Below, piece after piece: positions 31,861 to 41,278 of a DNA stretch of 64,000 bases. The notes under the pieces are model-generated. The model ran no database searches, was not told the origin of the DNA, and saw only the letters and a list, made by a program, of their open reading frames with translations. A program made the translations under genes and the position numbers. The DNA is from Epithemia pelagica (Eukaryota > Bacillariophyta > Bacillariophyceae > Surirellales > Surirellaceae): contig OX337231.1 of NCBI GenBank assembly GCA_946965045.2, forward strand, positions 248,001 through 312,000, read 5' to 3'. Positions within the stretch are counted from its first letter, which is position 1; every line of letters begins with the position of its first letter.

Positions 31861-32802
31861 TTAGACCAGTGAGAGCGGACGGTCGTCCTCTTGTGGAGGA
31901 CGAGGTTCCTTCCTATTCCTAGTAGTAGTAGTGTGTTGTTGTTGTTGTTGTTGTTGTTGTTGGGAACAAGATGGTGACGGTGAGGCACCAGACAATTGTT
32001 GCAACCGTTGTTGGACGGCGACTTGAAATCGGTAGGGATCCTGAACATGCAATATACGAATGATAGGTGGTTGTGGTTGTTCGGGAGGTGAGTTGGGACC
32101 CGAAGTCTCCGCCTCCTCATCATTATCATGGTCGGCCTGTGGATCGCAGTACAAGAGAATTTGCTGACAATTCTTCATGGGTGCGACAAAGAATCGGGCC
32201 AAGCGTCGAGATCCACACGATTGGGAGGCATACTTTTGCTCAAAGGAGGCGGTAACGTCTTGTACCCGTACCTCTCGAATACTCGACAAGGGAATGCCAA
32301 CGACACCACCACCACCCGCAATAGGAGTCCGAGTCGCAGATTCGTCCGGATTGTCCAGACGGACAGCGGATGGATCGTACCAAAGGTGGGTTGCATCCAG
32401 GGTGATTTGTCTCTGGTCTTGATCTTGTGCTTCGTCGCTCCATTTGGCAATTTTGCGACGATACTCTTGTCGCAGACGTCCCTTGCGCCACCACGAAGGA
32501 ATGAGGACCAGACCAATGGCAGTCAGCAACAAGCCATTCAAGACCAGTGTGACGGCAGCGCCCGTTTGATTTGTGGTTGTGGCAGCTACCCAAATGCCAC
32601 CTGCCAACAAGGTTGTACCCAGCCCAACCACGACGACAATCGTCCAAGCCGTAGCACGTTGCATCGTGTACAAGAGCGACATGTAAATGGTGGCATCGTA
32701 GGCAAACGTGACGACTTCTTCTTCTTCGTCTTGTTCTTCCAGTTGTACCCTCGGATCCAGAGTGTTGTCGTCGTTGTTTGGCATGCTAGCACAATTGGTC
32801 AT
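31861..32802 (-). CDS. Small membrane protein with two transmembrane helices, unknown function
   Basis: A 313-residue protein from ATG 32802. An acidic N-terminus (LEEQDEEEEVV) leads to two membrane helices (AWTIVVVVGLGTTLLAGGIW and GAAVTLVLNGLLLTAIGLVLI), then a basic WWRKGRLRQEYRRK turn and a soluble domain with a PH-like strand pattern (ITLDATHLWYD, IPLSSIREVRVQDV, QQILLYCD). The tail has a nine-Gln run encoded by a CAA repeat near 31935-31962. No family was recognised. It converges on the plastid-protein gene, with 276 bp between stops. Confidence 0.6.
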   Translation of the reverse strand: MTNCASMPNNDDNTLDPRVQLEEQDEEEEVVTFAYDATIYMSLLYTMQRATAWTIVVVVGLGTTLLAGGIWVAATTTNQTGAAVTLVLNGLLLTAIGLVLIPSWWRKGRLRQEYRRKIAKWSDEAQDQDQRQITLDATHLWYDPSAVRLDNPDESATRTPIAGGGGVVGIPLSSIREVRVQDVTASFEQKYASQSCGSRRLARFFVAPMKNCQQILLYCDPQADHDNDEEAETSGPNSPPEQPQPPIIRILHVQDPYRFQVAVQQRLQQLSGASPSPSCSQQQQQQQQQHTTTTRNRKEPRPPQEDDRPLSLV

Positions 32803-32823
32803 TTGTCCTTCTAGCTGTTTGTG

Positions 32824-32984
32824 GCAGACAACAACAACATGGGAGAGACAAGAGATTTATTGTTGTTTTTGCAGGCTGATGAGTTGTGGCCGTTGTATTG
32901 TTGGGAACAGTTCCGCAACAAACGGAACAAAACCCAAACCCGTTTTTACTTCCGGATTCGTCCCATAGGTTGCGGGCGAAGGTG
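32824..32984. repeat. 161-bp direct repeat, copy 1
   Basis: Nearly identical to 33236-33396, 412 bp downstream in the same orientation. The only difference noticed is TTG versus CTG, which is synonymous in the frame starting MGETRDLLLFLQADELW. Confidence 0.85.
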
Positions 32985-33235
32985 AGGAGCTATTGCCCGC
33001 CGAGGAGTCAATAGCCCCGACAAGTGCCCCCACGACCAGGAGGGGATGTCGCTTGCTTCTATAAACTCCGAGTCCCCCCTAATTAACTGTCACACTTTTT
33101 TCCCAGGACTGTTTTTTTTGCTCCGCACTAGCTTTTTTAGCTCCGCACTTGCTCGCGTATGAGAGCGCGGCCGTCGTGGGCAATATAAGGCTATATTAGA
33201 CGAAAATCCTACTTCCATTCCGAGGAGCCATAGTA

Positions 33236-33396
33236 GCAGACAACAACAACATGGGAGAGACAAGAGATTTATTGTTGTTTTTGCAGGCTGATGAGTTGTG
33301 GCCGCTGTATTGTTGGGAACAGTTCCGCAACAAACGGAACAAAACCCAAACCCGTTTTTACTTCCGGATTCGTCCCATAGGTTGCGGGCGAAGGTG
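33236..33396. repeat. 161-bp direct repeat, copy 2
   Basis: Second copy of the repeat at 32824. A frame opening at ATG 33251 runs through it and on to 33625, but the part beyond the repeat does not look like protein, so no gene is called. Confidence 0.85.
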
Positions 33397-34690
33397 TGCT
33401 CCGAATAGCCAATGGTGGAATCCCTATTGTTGTAGAGGTAGATCTGGTATGTTGGGTGCCCCTTTCATGGATTCCCTCCGACTAGATGTCCGCTTCTTAG
33501 CCGTCCGGCCGCTCTCCGCGACCAATCATTTTCATTTTCGTTTTTTTTCGTTTATGAAGAAAATTTCTGGTCAAAATGAAAATGATCACGCCGGCCTTCT
33601 GGATCAACCTTTCGAAATCTTGTGAGCAGACGTGCGCGCTTTGACCGTTGGTCTTGGTTCGTCTTCACTTTCCCCTCTTCCATGTTCCAATTCTTCACAC
33701 AATTTTTTCTCTTCGTCTTTTCTCCTCTTCTCTGTTTGTCATGGACAATGGACATGACCATGCATTCTCCATCATGCATACCACTGACATTTTTTGACAT
33801 GAATAGACCATAGATAGAGTTTGGCTGTGCCCCCATCCCTCCTTTTCTAGTGTTGTTTTTCCTCGTGTAGTTCTCGGTTTAAAAGAACACCCTCATCCAC
33901 AACACCTTGTCTATGCCGTAGGCTTGTCTCTTTGCGAGCAATTGACCTACAACTACACACTACACCCCTATTTTAGGATGACTCTCTTCCTGCTTTTGTT
34001 ATGGAACATGCAGAGTCCCACATGCTGCTGAGAAACACCAGGCATGCTCCGGGCAATAAAAGCAGACCAAGAGGAGCAAGTCGACAACACAAGCAACTGA
34101 AGACTCAAACTGAGCAACAGATGAGAAATGGATGGTTTGCTCCACTAATCCTATCTCACTGAGCTTTAAAACTCTATGGAATACTAAAAGAATCCTACAA
34201 TTGATTTTAGCTGCCGCCCATTGAATGGACCAAAAATGGTGTTATACGGCACAAACACATGGCAATGTGGCAAAGAAGTGAGAACCTATCCCAAACCATT
34301 GTCCAATTCCAATGCAGTGATTAAGCTTTGTGGAACTTACCATGCTAACAAAGATGAGATGCTCAGTGCTCAGCGACGAAGCATGAGGCCGTTTTGGTGT
34401 GTTGTTGGTAGTCGTTACCTCATTTTGTTGTGTGCGTCGATTTTATGACCCCTGACACAACAGGAATATTTTGAGTCTTGTTGAGCAGAGCGCCTGCCAA
34501 CTTCCAACTGCCAAAACACGCCAGCCACTCCAGACGGAAGTCAGATTTTTTTCTGGCGGAGTTGGAGTTTTTGGTGAGCGGGACAGACCATTCAAGAGTT
34601 GACAGGCAGACCACTAAAAAGCGGACACCTAGTCGGTGCCATACTGGTTGAAGGAAAAACCTCATCTCTCGTTTTCCATTTTGATCCTTT
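33397..34690. other. Non-coding stretch with a hairpin
   Basis: No gene is supported. A perfect 14-bp inverted repeat (33525-33538 and 33573-33586) is the only structure seen. Confidence 0.5.
33525..33586. repeat. Inverted repeat, 14-bp arms
   Basis: ATCATTTTCATTTT at 33525 pairs perfectly with AAAATGAAAATGAT at 33573 across a 34-base T-rich loop. It is AT-rich, so a chance origin or a transcript end is possible. Confidence 0.6.
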
Positions 34691-34783
34691 GAGGCGCATC
34701 AGGGTGGTAAAAAAAATTCGAGGCAAAAATCAAGATTCGAGTTTCGAGGTTGGTCTAATAGGTTATGAATAGGTTATGTGTAC

Positions 34784-34879
34784 CCTCGAATCTTGACCTC
34801 GACTTTTGACCGAGGCGCACTTTTGAAAATTTTTGGGCCAAAGTGCGCTCCGACCAAAAATCGAGGTCAAGATTCGAGG
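34784..34879. repeat. Long hairpin inside the inverted-repeat element
   Basis: CCTCGAATCTTGACCTCGA at 34784-34802 is perfectly complementary to 34861-34879. Pairing continues inward with GCGCACTTT against AAAGTGCGC. The outer arm sequence is itself a variant of the terminal repeat motif. Confidence 0.8.
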
Positions 34880-34981
34880 TTGCTCCTCGTCCGAGGTTTC
34901 CTCAAAACTCCAAACATCATCCCTATCTCTTCTTGTTGTTGTCTTTGTTAAAATCAACACGAGAATCAAGAATCAACCACA

Positions 34982-35266
34982 ATGAGTCTTCATGGAAAGT
35001 CCTCCCATGAAGACAATGTGATTGCTGAAGAAATAGATGAAGAGGAGAACCCAGCAACCACAAAATTTGTCTCGACAGAGTCGGAGCACCAATTTTACAC
35101 CGAGAAAGTCAACCTTCTCCAGGACAAGAGGCGCTACCAAACAAGACCAGGAATCACAACCACCCACCAAGCAAAAAGAGTGGACGTCGAGGAGAAAGTG
35201 TGGTTCCTCGAAAGCAACCGGTGTTGTTGGCGCTGTGTATTGGTTGCGGCGCGCTGCCATAAGTAA
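34982..35266 (+). CDS. Possible small ORF inside the inverted-repeat element
   Basis: A 94-codon frame from ATG 34982 in a good context (CACAATGAG). The product is acidic at first (HEDNVIAEEIDEEEN), then basic, with no recognised domain. It may be an exon fragment picked up by the element. Evidence is only the open frame and the start context. Confidence 0.25.
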   Translation: MSLHGKSSHEDNVIAEEIDEEENPATTKFVSTESEHQFYTEKVNLLQDKRRYQTRPGITTTHQAKRVDVEEKVWFLESNRCCWRCVLVAARCHK

Positions 35267-36068
35267 TCGCAACGGCTGGAAGGTGCACCTTGGAGTGTGA
35301 ACAACGGACTTGCTGGCAAAATTCTAGGAGTGTCCACCAGAGAGGGAGGTCAGGCATTGGCAGAGAGAGTTGCTGCGTGACGAGAATCGGTGGTGTTGGC
35401 AGGAAGGAGAGAGAACCACAACTCCACGTGTCTTGTTGTTGTTGGTGTTGGTGTTGCTTTCCCAAACAAGCCCTGTGGACAAGACAAACCTCCACTCTTG
35501 GAGTGTGACTTGACGTCGTCTTTCACCAGTGTCACAGGATGTGGTGGAACCGTCGAGAGGAAAGCAGTAGTAACGGATATAAGCAACAACCACAACAACA
35601 ACAACAATACCTATGCACTACTTCGTCTACTGTTATGTTGGAGGCAGTTGTATGAGATGAGTAAAGGGGGTACGCGGAACCTCGAAACTCGAAATTAATC
35701 TTTTACCACCGTGAAAGATCCTAGGTTAAGAATTCGAGGCCCGTAGAAGACCCCACCTCGAAACTCGAATCTTGATTTTTGCCTCGATTTTTTTTTACCA
35801 CCCCGATGCGCCTGATGGAATGTTCTTCTTTCTATCCTTTCCCGTCGAATCGAACTGTTTGGCTCGAACTCTTTGTCCCGTCGAATGCTCGAGAAGCGAT
35901 CGAAAGGCGACTTCTTTTCATTCTCGAAACCTACGGTGTGACGGCGTGCTCGGAGCCGTTGGCCGTGCAGGCGCCACGAGAGCCTCGGTCACTTTTTGGC
36001 GCACTGTCTGTTGTCTTTTCCAACACCAAAAAAAAGTGAGGAAGCAAACGGCCAAGCGCATCAGGATC

Positions 36069-37406
36069 ATGGGATTCTTCTCCTTCTCCTCTAGTAGCAA
36101 GTTGCCTCCAACACAACCAGGAATGGTCCTTGGGATATTGTTTGTCATTTTGATCGTGGTCCTGACACTGGCCAATTTGCAAGCAGCACTTTCCTCCGTC
36201 TCGTTTCCTCGTAGTGACAACAACCGCTTGCAACAAGTACCACAAGAACCGGAAGAAAGTGCCATGCCTCTCTGGTCTGTCAAGAACCTTACGACCACAC
36301 ACAATGGCGCAACCACGAACGACACCAACACGAGTCTGGATACTACTACTGCTCCTACTCCAACACTGGTGCTCCACGAATCTTCGCCTCCCATCGCTCA
36401 GCCTCCTGCCTCTTTTCCAGAATTTGAACGACACGACGGTGTGGTAATTGCCACCAAATTGCATGGCATGCATCAATTGCACTTGTTGGAACAATCCCTC
36501 TGTTTGTTGCACCATGCCTATAACAATCGAGTCTTGTACGACATTGTGGTCTTTACCACCGAGCCACTCACACCCAAAGCCGTGGAATCGGTCCAATCCT
36601 TGGTCGCACCGGCCAAGTTGACGGTCGTTGTCGATAATCGGGGATTGCAACACGAAATTGCAGCCTTGTCGCCCATCCGTCGTGCCAAATTTCTGGAACG
36701 TTGCAATGTTACCACACCGCACAATTTGACGTGGTGGTCCAATTGTCCCGGTCGCATTGCCTACAATTGGCAAGCGGAATTTCGAGCTTGGCATATTTGG
36801 AGGCATTCGGCCTTGGCCTCGTACCAGACCATGTTGTGGATGGATACCGATGGCTTTTGTACGCAGGTGTGGGATCGCGATCCCGTTGCCGTCTTTTTGC
36901 AATACAATCTCACCATTTTGTTTGACAATTTTCCGCAAGGACGCGCCAAGGGGCGCGAGGTGCAACGACGCATTTACAATTCCTTTCAACAATCCCTGTG
37001 TCGTGTCCGAGTACGAAATGGGACACTGGTGAGCCATTTGGGTGCCAGTCTGGAAGACTGTCCCGACGCTCGCATTCCCTTGATTCATGGATTTTTCCAC
37101 ATTACCAATCTCGACTTTTATCGGAGTCCTACAGTCCAACACTTTGCCCAAACGTGGATTGGCGATTGTTTCTTGTGTCGTGAATACGACGATCAAGGCG
37201 GTGTGACCATTCCTGCTGCCATGTTGACGCCACACTTGGCCTGGGATATGCGGTCTCAGAATATGTCATTGCAAGTCTTTCACAATTACAAACTGGATGG
37301 CAAAGACCAAGCCGTACCCTCCGGATTTCGCAAATATTGGCCTCTTTACGGTCCGACCCAGTTTTCGGAGGCCTACGGCAAGTGTCCCGTGACGGCGGGG
37401 GGATGA
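36069..37406 (+). CDS. Type II membrane glycosyltransferase, copy 1 (intact)
   Basis: A 445-residue protein from ATG 36069, chosen because it puts a short cytosolic tail before the anchor (MVLGILFVILIVVLTLANLQ), and because the paralog at 45580 starts at the same place. A Ser/Thr/Asn-rich stem follows, then the catalytic domain: VVIATKLHGMHQLHLLEQS, IVVFTTEPL, VVVDNRG, NLTWWSNCPGRIAYNW, MLWMDTDGF with a D-x-D near residue 259, IHGFFHITNLDFYRS and WIGDCFLCREYDDQGG. The D-x-D and topology fit a GT-A nucleotide-sugar transferase in the Golgi. It is distantly reminiscent of GT15-type mannosyltransferases, but the family is not certain. Several broken relatives lie nearby. Confidence 0.75.
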   Translation: MGFFSFSSSSKLPPTQPGMVLGILFVILIVVLTLANLQAALSSVSFPRSDNNRLQQVPQEPEESAMPLWSVKNLTTTHNGATTNDTNTSLDTTTAPTPTLVLHESSPPIAQPPASFPEFERHDGVVIATKLHGMHQLHLLEQSLCLLHHAYNNRVLYDIVVFTTEPLTPKAVESVQSLVAPAKLTVVVDNRGLQHEIAALSPIRRAKFLERCNVTTPHNLTWWSNCPGRIAYNWQAEFRAWHIWRHSALASYQTMLWMDTDGFCTQVWDRDPVAVFLQYNLTILFDNFPQGRAKGREVQRRIYNSFQQSLCRVRVRNGTLVSHLGASLEDCPDARIPLIHGFFHITNLDFYRSPTVQHFAQTWIGDCFLCREYDDQGGVTIPAAMLTPHLAWDMRSQNMSLQVFHNYKLDGKDQAVPSGFRKYWPLYGPTQFSEAYGKCPVTAGG

Positions 37407-38193
37407 TCAAACATTGACAGGCACTACCACAACAATCTCTCGAAGGAGATTGAAAAAACAAAGTCTGGTGTCTGATTTTCCCCCGCGAGTTCTTTGGTCT
37501 CTGGTTTCTAGGCATCTACAGATGGACACAAAAAACCGGTCGTGGTTGTGGCGGATGCTTTAAATGGCTGGGAGTCGTGCAGTGGTCCGAGATATGCCGT
37601 CGAGAGGGACTACTATGGAAAGCGCCATGTTGTTGCACACTTGTGTCGTTCACCACCACCAATGGCAGTCAAGCTAGAAGGCGGCCTTTTGTGTACCATT
37701 GCGGACGTTACGGAATATGTCGCTTCACAGTGTAAAGGACCATGATCCTTTGGAGGAGAAGGGACCATTATCCTATGTTGGAAAAGGGTTCACAACAAAC
37801 AAACTCACCCAAAAAACCCGAAACGCCTTTCAATGAAAGCGCCAGAAAAGCAAAGAGGGCGAACTGTTAAGGAAAAGTATAGTTTATGACGACGGCATGT
37901 TCCAGCACAACGCGTCGCAGATCGTTCACGCGAGAACAAAAGTGTTTTCGAAAGCAGATTTCGTCATGAATCAGAGTCCTCCGCAGCTTTATTCAAGAAA
38001 CAAGCGATTTCCAGCTGGTGTGGTTTCCGTCGCATTCTCTCTCATCACAAAGAAGAAACCCTGATTGATTCATGTGTAGCAACCATGATTTTCACAAATA
38101 CGGCCTCTACAAAAGAGATTTATTGACCTTCTTACCGAACCGTTCCAGGAAAACAAGTTCCAGAAACTTTGCAACCTCACGATTTCATGTTTC
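37407..38193. other. Intergenic, nothing recognised
   Basis: This 0.8-kb gap separates the glycosyltransferase stop from the convergent Crinkler-like stop. No gene or clear repeat was seen. Confidence 0.4.
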
Positions 38194-39870
38194 TTATGGA
38201 CACGCAATACGCGTGTCACCCAAAAATAATTCCCTTGTCGTCATGACGAACGTGAAGACTCGCTCATTGAAATTCTGTCGACAAATTTCATTCTGCAGCT
38301 GCATGGGGGCCGTTCCCCAGTCTTGGAAGTGCAGAATTGCAAAATCGGCGTTCTGAATTTCATATTGTGCAGTCTCAGCATTTTCTTGTGCCACAAAGCG
38401 CAAAATGTGGTTCTCCACGTCTTGTCTGGATGACGGAGTGTTTCCTTTCGTGAGAACACATTCAACATAGGAGTGGACGACAGAGTTAAAATAGATATCA
38501 GGTCGCCGTGCTGTCGTTCCAGCGGTGACAAGTTTTGGATTAAAAAGCATAACTTCCAGTGGCTTGGCATCTAACAGGTTCCACAGCAGTTCAAATGTAA
38601 GGGCATCTTCGACAGGCCCTCCGTGGGCTTCGTACTGTTTCCAAGACATACGCGGCGCAGCCCAACAAAGAAGTTGCTGAACGCCGGTGACACCCGTACT
38701 TAGACTGGTTAAAGAACAGGAATTCGCTGTCATGAGGCCTCCAAGATAAAGGTCGAAAAGCAACATCGATATCACGTTTCCATTCTGATCACAGAATCCA
38801 CGCTTCTGCAGTTTCAGAAGCTCTGGACCAAACCGATACTCTCTTGGGTAAAAGAGTGTGCGGACATTGACATCTTCCAAAGCTGGAGTAACCCTCGCGG
38901 CAAGATCTTCAAATTGCAACGAGCTGCGAAATTCTGCCGAGTTCATGTAACTGATTGTCCGGTCGGTGGTGTAACCCTCTGTCGTGAGTTTGGGTACAAG
39001 CAGTTCGGCAAGACGCATCATTGGATAGATGTGTCCCCCCACATACACGCGTATAGCCTCCAGAAGGCCCTCAATGTGTCCTCGGATGAAAGCATCTGTC
39101 ACATTTGCGGCGAAAAAATCGTAAACACCCTCACGACAAACGTCATCCGAGGTCAAAAACAAACGGTCCGGAGTGATCTTCCTTGCAAAGGAGTGCGAGG
39201 CTGTTTGAAAGGCAGGAACACCAGCTCCAATTGTGGTGACGCGGTGGCTCATGCGATTTTTCAGCAGCAACGTAAAAATCGGCGAATTCACGTTCTCTTG
39301 TGTTTCGTCGATGAGAAAGTACGCTTCCTCTTTGTTGTTAAGAATGCGTTCGATTCCATCACGGCAGTTGTCAATATCAACGGAATTGACGAAAAAATAC
39401 ACTTTCTTTTCATTTCGAACGAGGTCGTCACCAATCAATTCCAACAGGGTGGTCTTTCCAGCGCCCTTGCAGCCACTTATATGAACGGATTTCATTGGAG
39501 ACGCCTTACGTAAGATTTCGTCGCGGAGAGCGCGCCGTTCTACAGTGAAGGGGCCGAATCCGATCCCATATTCAAATGAATCATGGGTTTCGGCAGAGAC
39601 ATTGTAGCGAAAACGTTCAATATCCAACGAGGAGCCACCAACGACCATGGCCAAGGCACTTGTCGTTCTTCTTCTTGTTGTTGTGGTGGTCGTAGTTCTC
39701 CGACGCCAGGGTATGGAATTTGGCAAAGGATGACGAAGGATGGTCGTTCCAGGACCAACAGCAGACCGTCTTGTTGTGGATGCAACAACAGTGGGTCTGG
39801 AACATGAAATCGAAAAGGCCTCCACGCTGCCAGGAGCAAGAATCGAAACCAGGTTCCACGACAGCCTCAT
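38194..39870 (-). CDS. Crinkler/RHS-like P-loop ATPase with a captured presequence
   Basis: A 558-residue intronless protein from ATG 39870. Residues 1-85 closely match the start of the plastid protein at 29315: MRLSWNL at the beginning, AFSIS, and TTSALAMVVGGSSL at the end. Homology stops there. The rest is a STAND/AAA-type ATPase: Walker A SGCKGAGKTTLLE (~131) and Walker B YFLIDETQ (~182). The C-terminal third (VENHILRFVAQENAETAQYE, FAILHFQDWGTAPMQLQNEI) resembles the nuclease-like end of Crinkler and RHS proteins of stramenopiles and trypanosomes. These are often multigene families linked to transposons. The captured signal core is shorter than in the donor (VSILAPGSVEAF), so plastid import is uncertain. 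Confidence 0.7.
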   Translation of the reverse strand: MRLSWNLVSILAPGSVEAFSISCSRPTVVASTTRRSAVGPGTTILRHPLPNSIPWRRRTTTTTTTRRRTTSALAMVVGGSSLDIERFRYNVSAETHDSFEYGIGFGPFTVERRALRDEILRKASPMKSVHISGCKGAGKTTLLELIGDDLVRNEKKVYFFVNSVDIDNCRDGIERILNNKEEAYFLIDETQENVNSPIFTLLLKNRMSHRVTTIGAGVPAFQTASHSFARKITPDRLFLTSDDVCREGVYDFFAANVTDAFIRGHIEGLLEAIRVYVGGHIYPMMRLAELLVPKLTTEGYTTDRTISYMNSAEFRSSLQFEDLAARVTPALEDVNVRTLFYPREYRFGPELLKLQKRGFCDQNGNVISMLLFDLYLGGLMTANSCSLTSLSTGVTGVQQLLCWAAPRMSWKQYEAHGGPVEDALTFELLWNLLDAKPLEVMLFNPKLVTAGTTARRPDIYFNSVVHSYVECVLTKGNTPSSRQDVENHILRFVAQENAETAQYEIQNADFAILHFQDWGTAPMQLQNEICRQNFNERVFTFVMTTRELFLGDTRIACP

Positions 39871-41278
39871 ATTGTATCACTACCTAGAAAACTCCATCTT
39901 CCTCATGCATTTTCCACTTTCTTTGTCGCCATACAGACTCTTTGACAGGACGAGCGTGCGCGTGCCCCTTCAAATCTGTACTGGTACACCTTGGGTTATA
40001 GTAGTACTTAAAGTTGAGAGTGACATGGTTTCAGTTTGGAACAGGCGGTGCAGGCGCTCAAGGTCACGGGAGTTGGGTCACGAATTGGGTCACAGACAGT
40101 TTTACCTTTTACCTTTTTACTTGCTTGTGGAAAGGGGGGCTCCTGCGTAGAGTTGACTTTTACGAGGCGTTTGAGACACCTTGTCTCTTCTCCGACTCCA
40201 TCCGCAACCACGTGTAGTGCAGCTTGAATGCTGTATCGTTCGTACTCCTCGCCCTCGTCACTGGAGCAGCAAGGAGTTGCCCCTTGTGGTGGGCTTCACG
40301 AGAGCCAAATCAGACGCCATTTGTTCCAACCAGTGTCCAAACTGTGCAGACGGACACTTCACAGGATGCTGGGATAGATAGACTTGAAAAACCGGATTGG
40401 AAGCTTTGCGGAGTACCAGACACAACTGTTGCGATGGAAGAAACAACTGTCAACAGTTGCTTCTGCCATTGCATAAGTTGTTTCTGATACTGCAACCGCT
40501 GGTGGACTACTCATGACCACTCGGTGTATGGACCGGGACCAGAAACTGTTTGAATGGGAGGAGAGGGTAGCTGCAAAAAGGGAAGTCCAAAGAATCGAAG
40601 ACCAATTGTCACAGCTTCGAATAGCTCAGCTTTCGTGTACGTTCACATAATGGATCATCTCCCTTCATCTTTCTTGCGTTGCTTTGCACCCTCTGAATCT
40701 TAGTTTGGTGTGTGGTGTGATTATTTGTTTCCGTTCAACCATCCTCTGACGCCTATCACCGCCACGCGGGGGAGAGCGAACAAGACCAATCACAGGACGC
40801 TTCCGTTTGCGAAAGCAAGCCTCGAGAATTGAGGAAGGTAATTACCGGTATCTGAGCATGTGGTACTAAGTGCCCTGGCGAACGCTAACGATCAATACCT
40901 TTTTATTTCGTCATATAGATAATTGCAAGGATGACGAAAAAGAGAAAAAAAGGATTAAGGAGGAAATCGAAGACGTGCTCCTTGGATGTTTAGTTCTTCT
41001 CGTCTTTTCACTTTTGAGAGAGTCGATTTCCTCCTGGGTGTTTTTTTTTTTTTTTTTCGTCGTTATTGCAATTATCTATGAGACAAACAACGAGAGATTG
41101 GTTTTCTCCTGCTCTATTTATCATGCTATTGTGAGTGTTGTGAGTTTAGGACGACCATGACGAGGGATGGGGAAAATTGTTGGCCCAACGACCCGGCACC
41201 AACGCCTTGACGGCGGCGGTTCCTCCACTAAAACATTCTCTCGTCGTGTTGCCGTGGCAGTAAACCACCACAGACAGC
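39871..41278. other. 1.4-kb intergenic region, no gene recognised
   Basis: Only short unrelated frames occur here. A 19-base T run lies at 41041-41059. The region holds the promoters of two divergent genes, but no motif can be named. Confidence 0.4.

Larger units (their letters stand above)
34691..35813. mobile_element. 1.1-kb element with ~65-bp terminal inverted repeats
   Basis: The left end (34691-34756) is the near-perfect reverse complement of the right end (35748-35813): outer GAGGCGCATC, a run of A or T, then CGAGGCAAAAATCAAGATTC. A few mismatches and one indel separate them. No clear target-site duplication was found. Inside are a strong hairpin (34784-34879) and a possible small ORF at 34982-35266, but no transposase. 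It therefore looks like a non-autonomous DNA transposon or foldback element. Its right end lies 256 bp upstream of the glycosyltransferase start at 36069. Confidence 0.75.

Noticed and set aside
32824-33396. The 161-bp repeats as LTRs
   Set aside because: The spacer is only 251 bp and has no primer-binding site or coding sequence, and the repeats contain an ORF start.
35931-37235. 434-codon minus-strand frame over glycosyltransferase copy 1
   Set aside because: A near-identical antisense frame occurs over copy 2 only because the copies are paralogs; no domain or good start.
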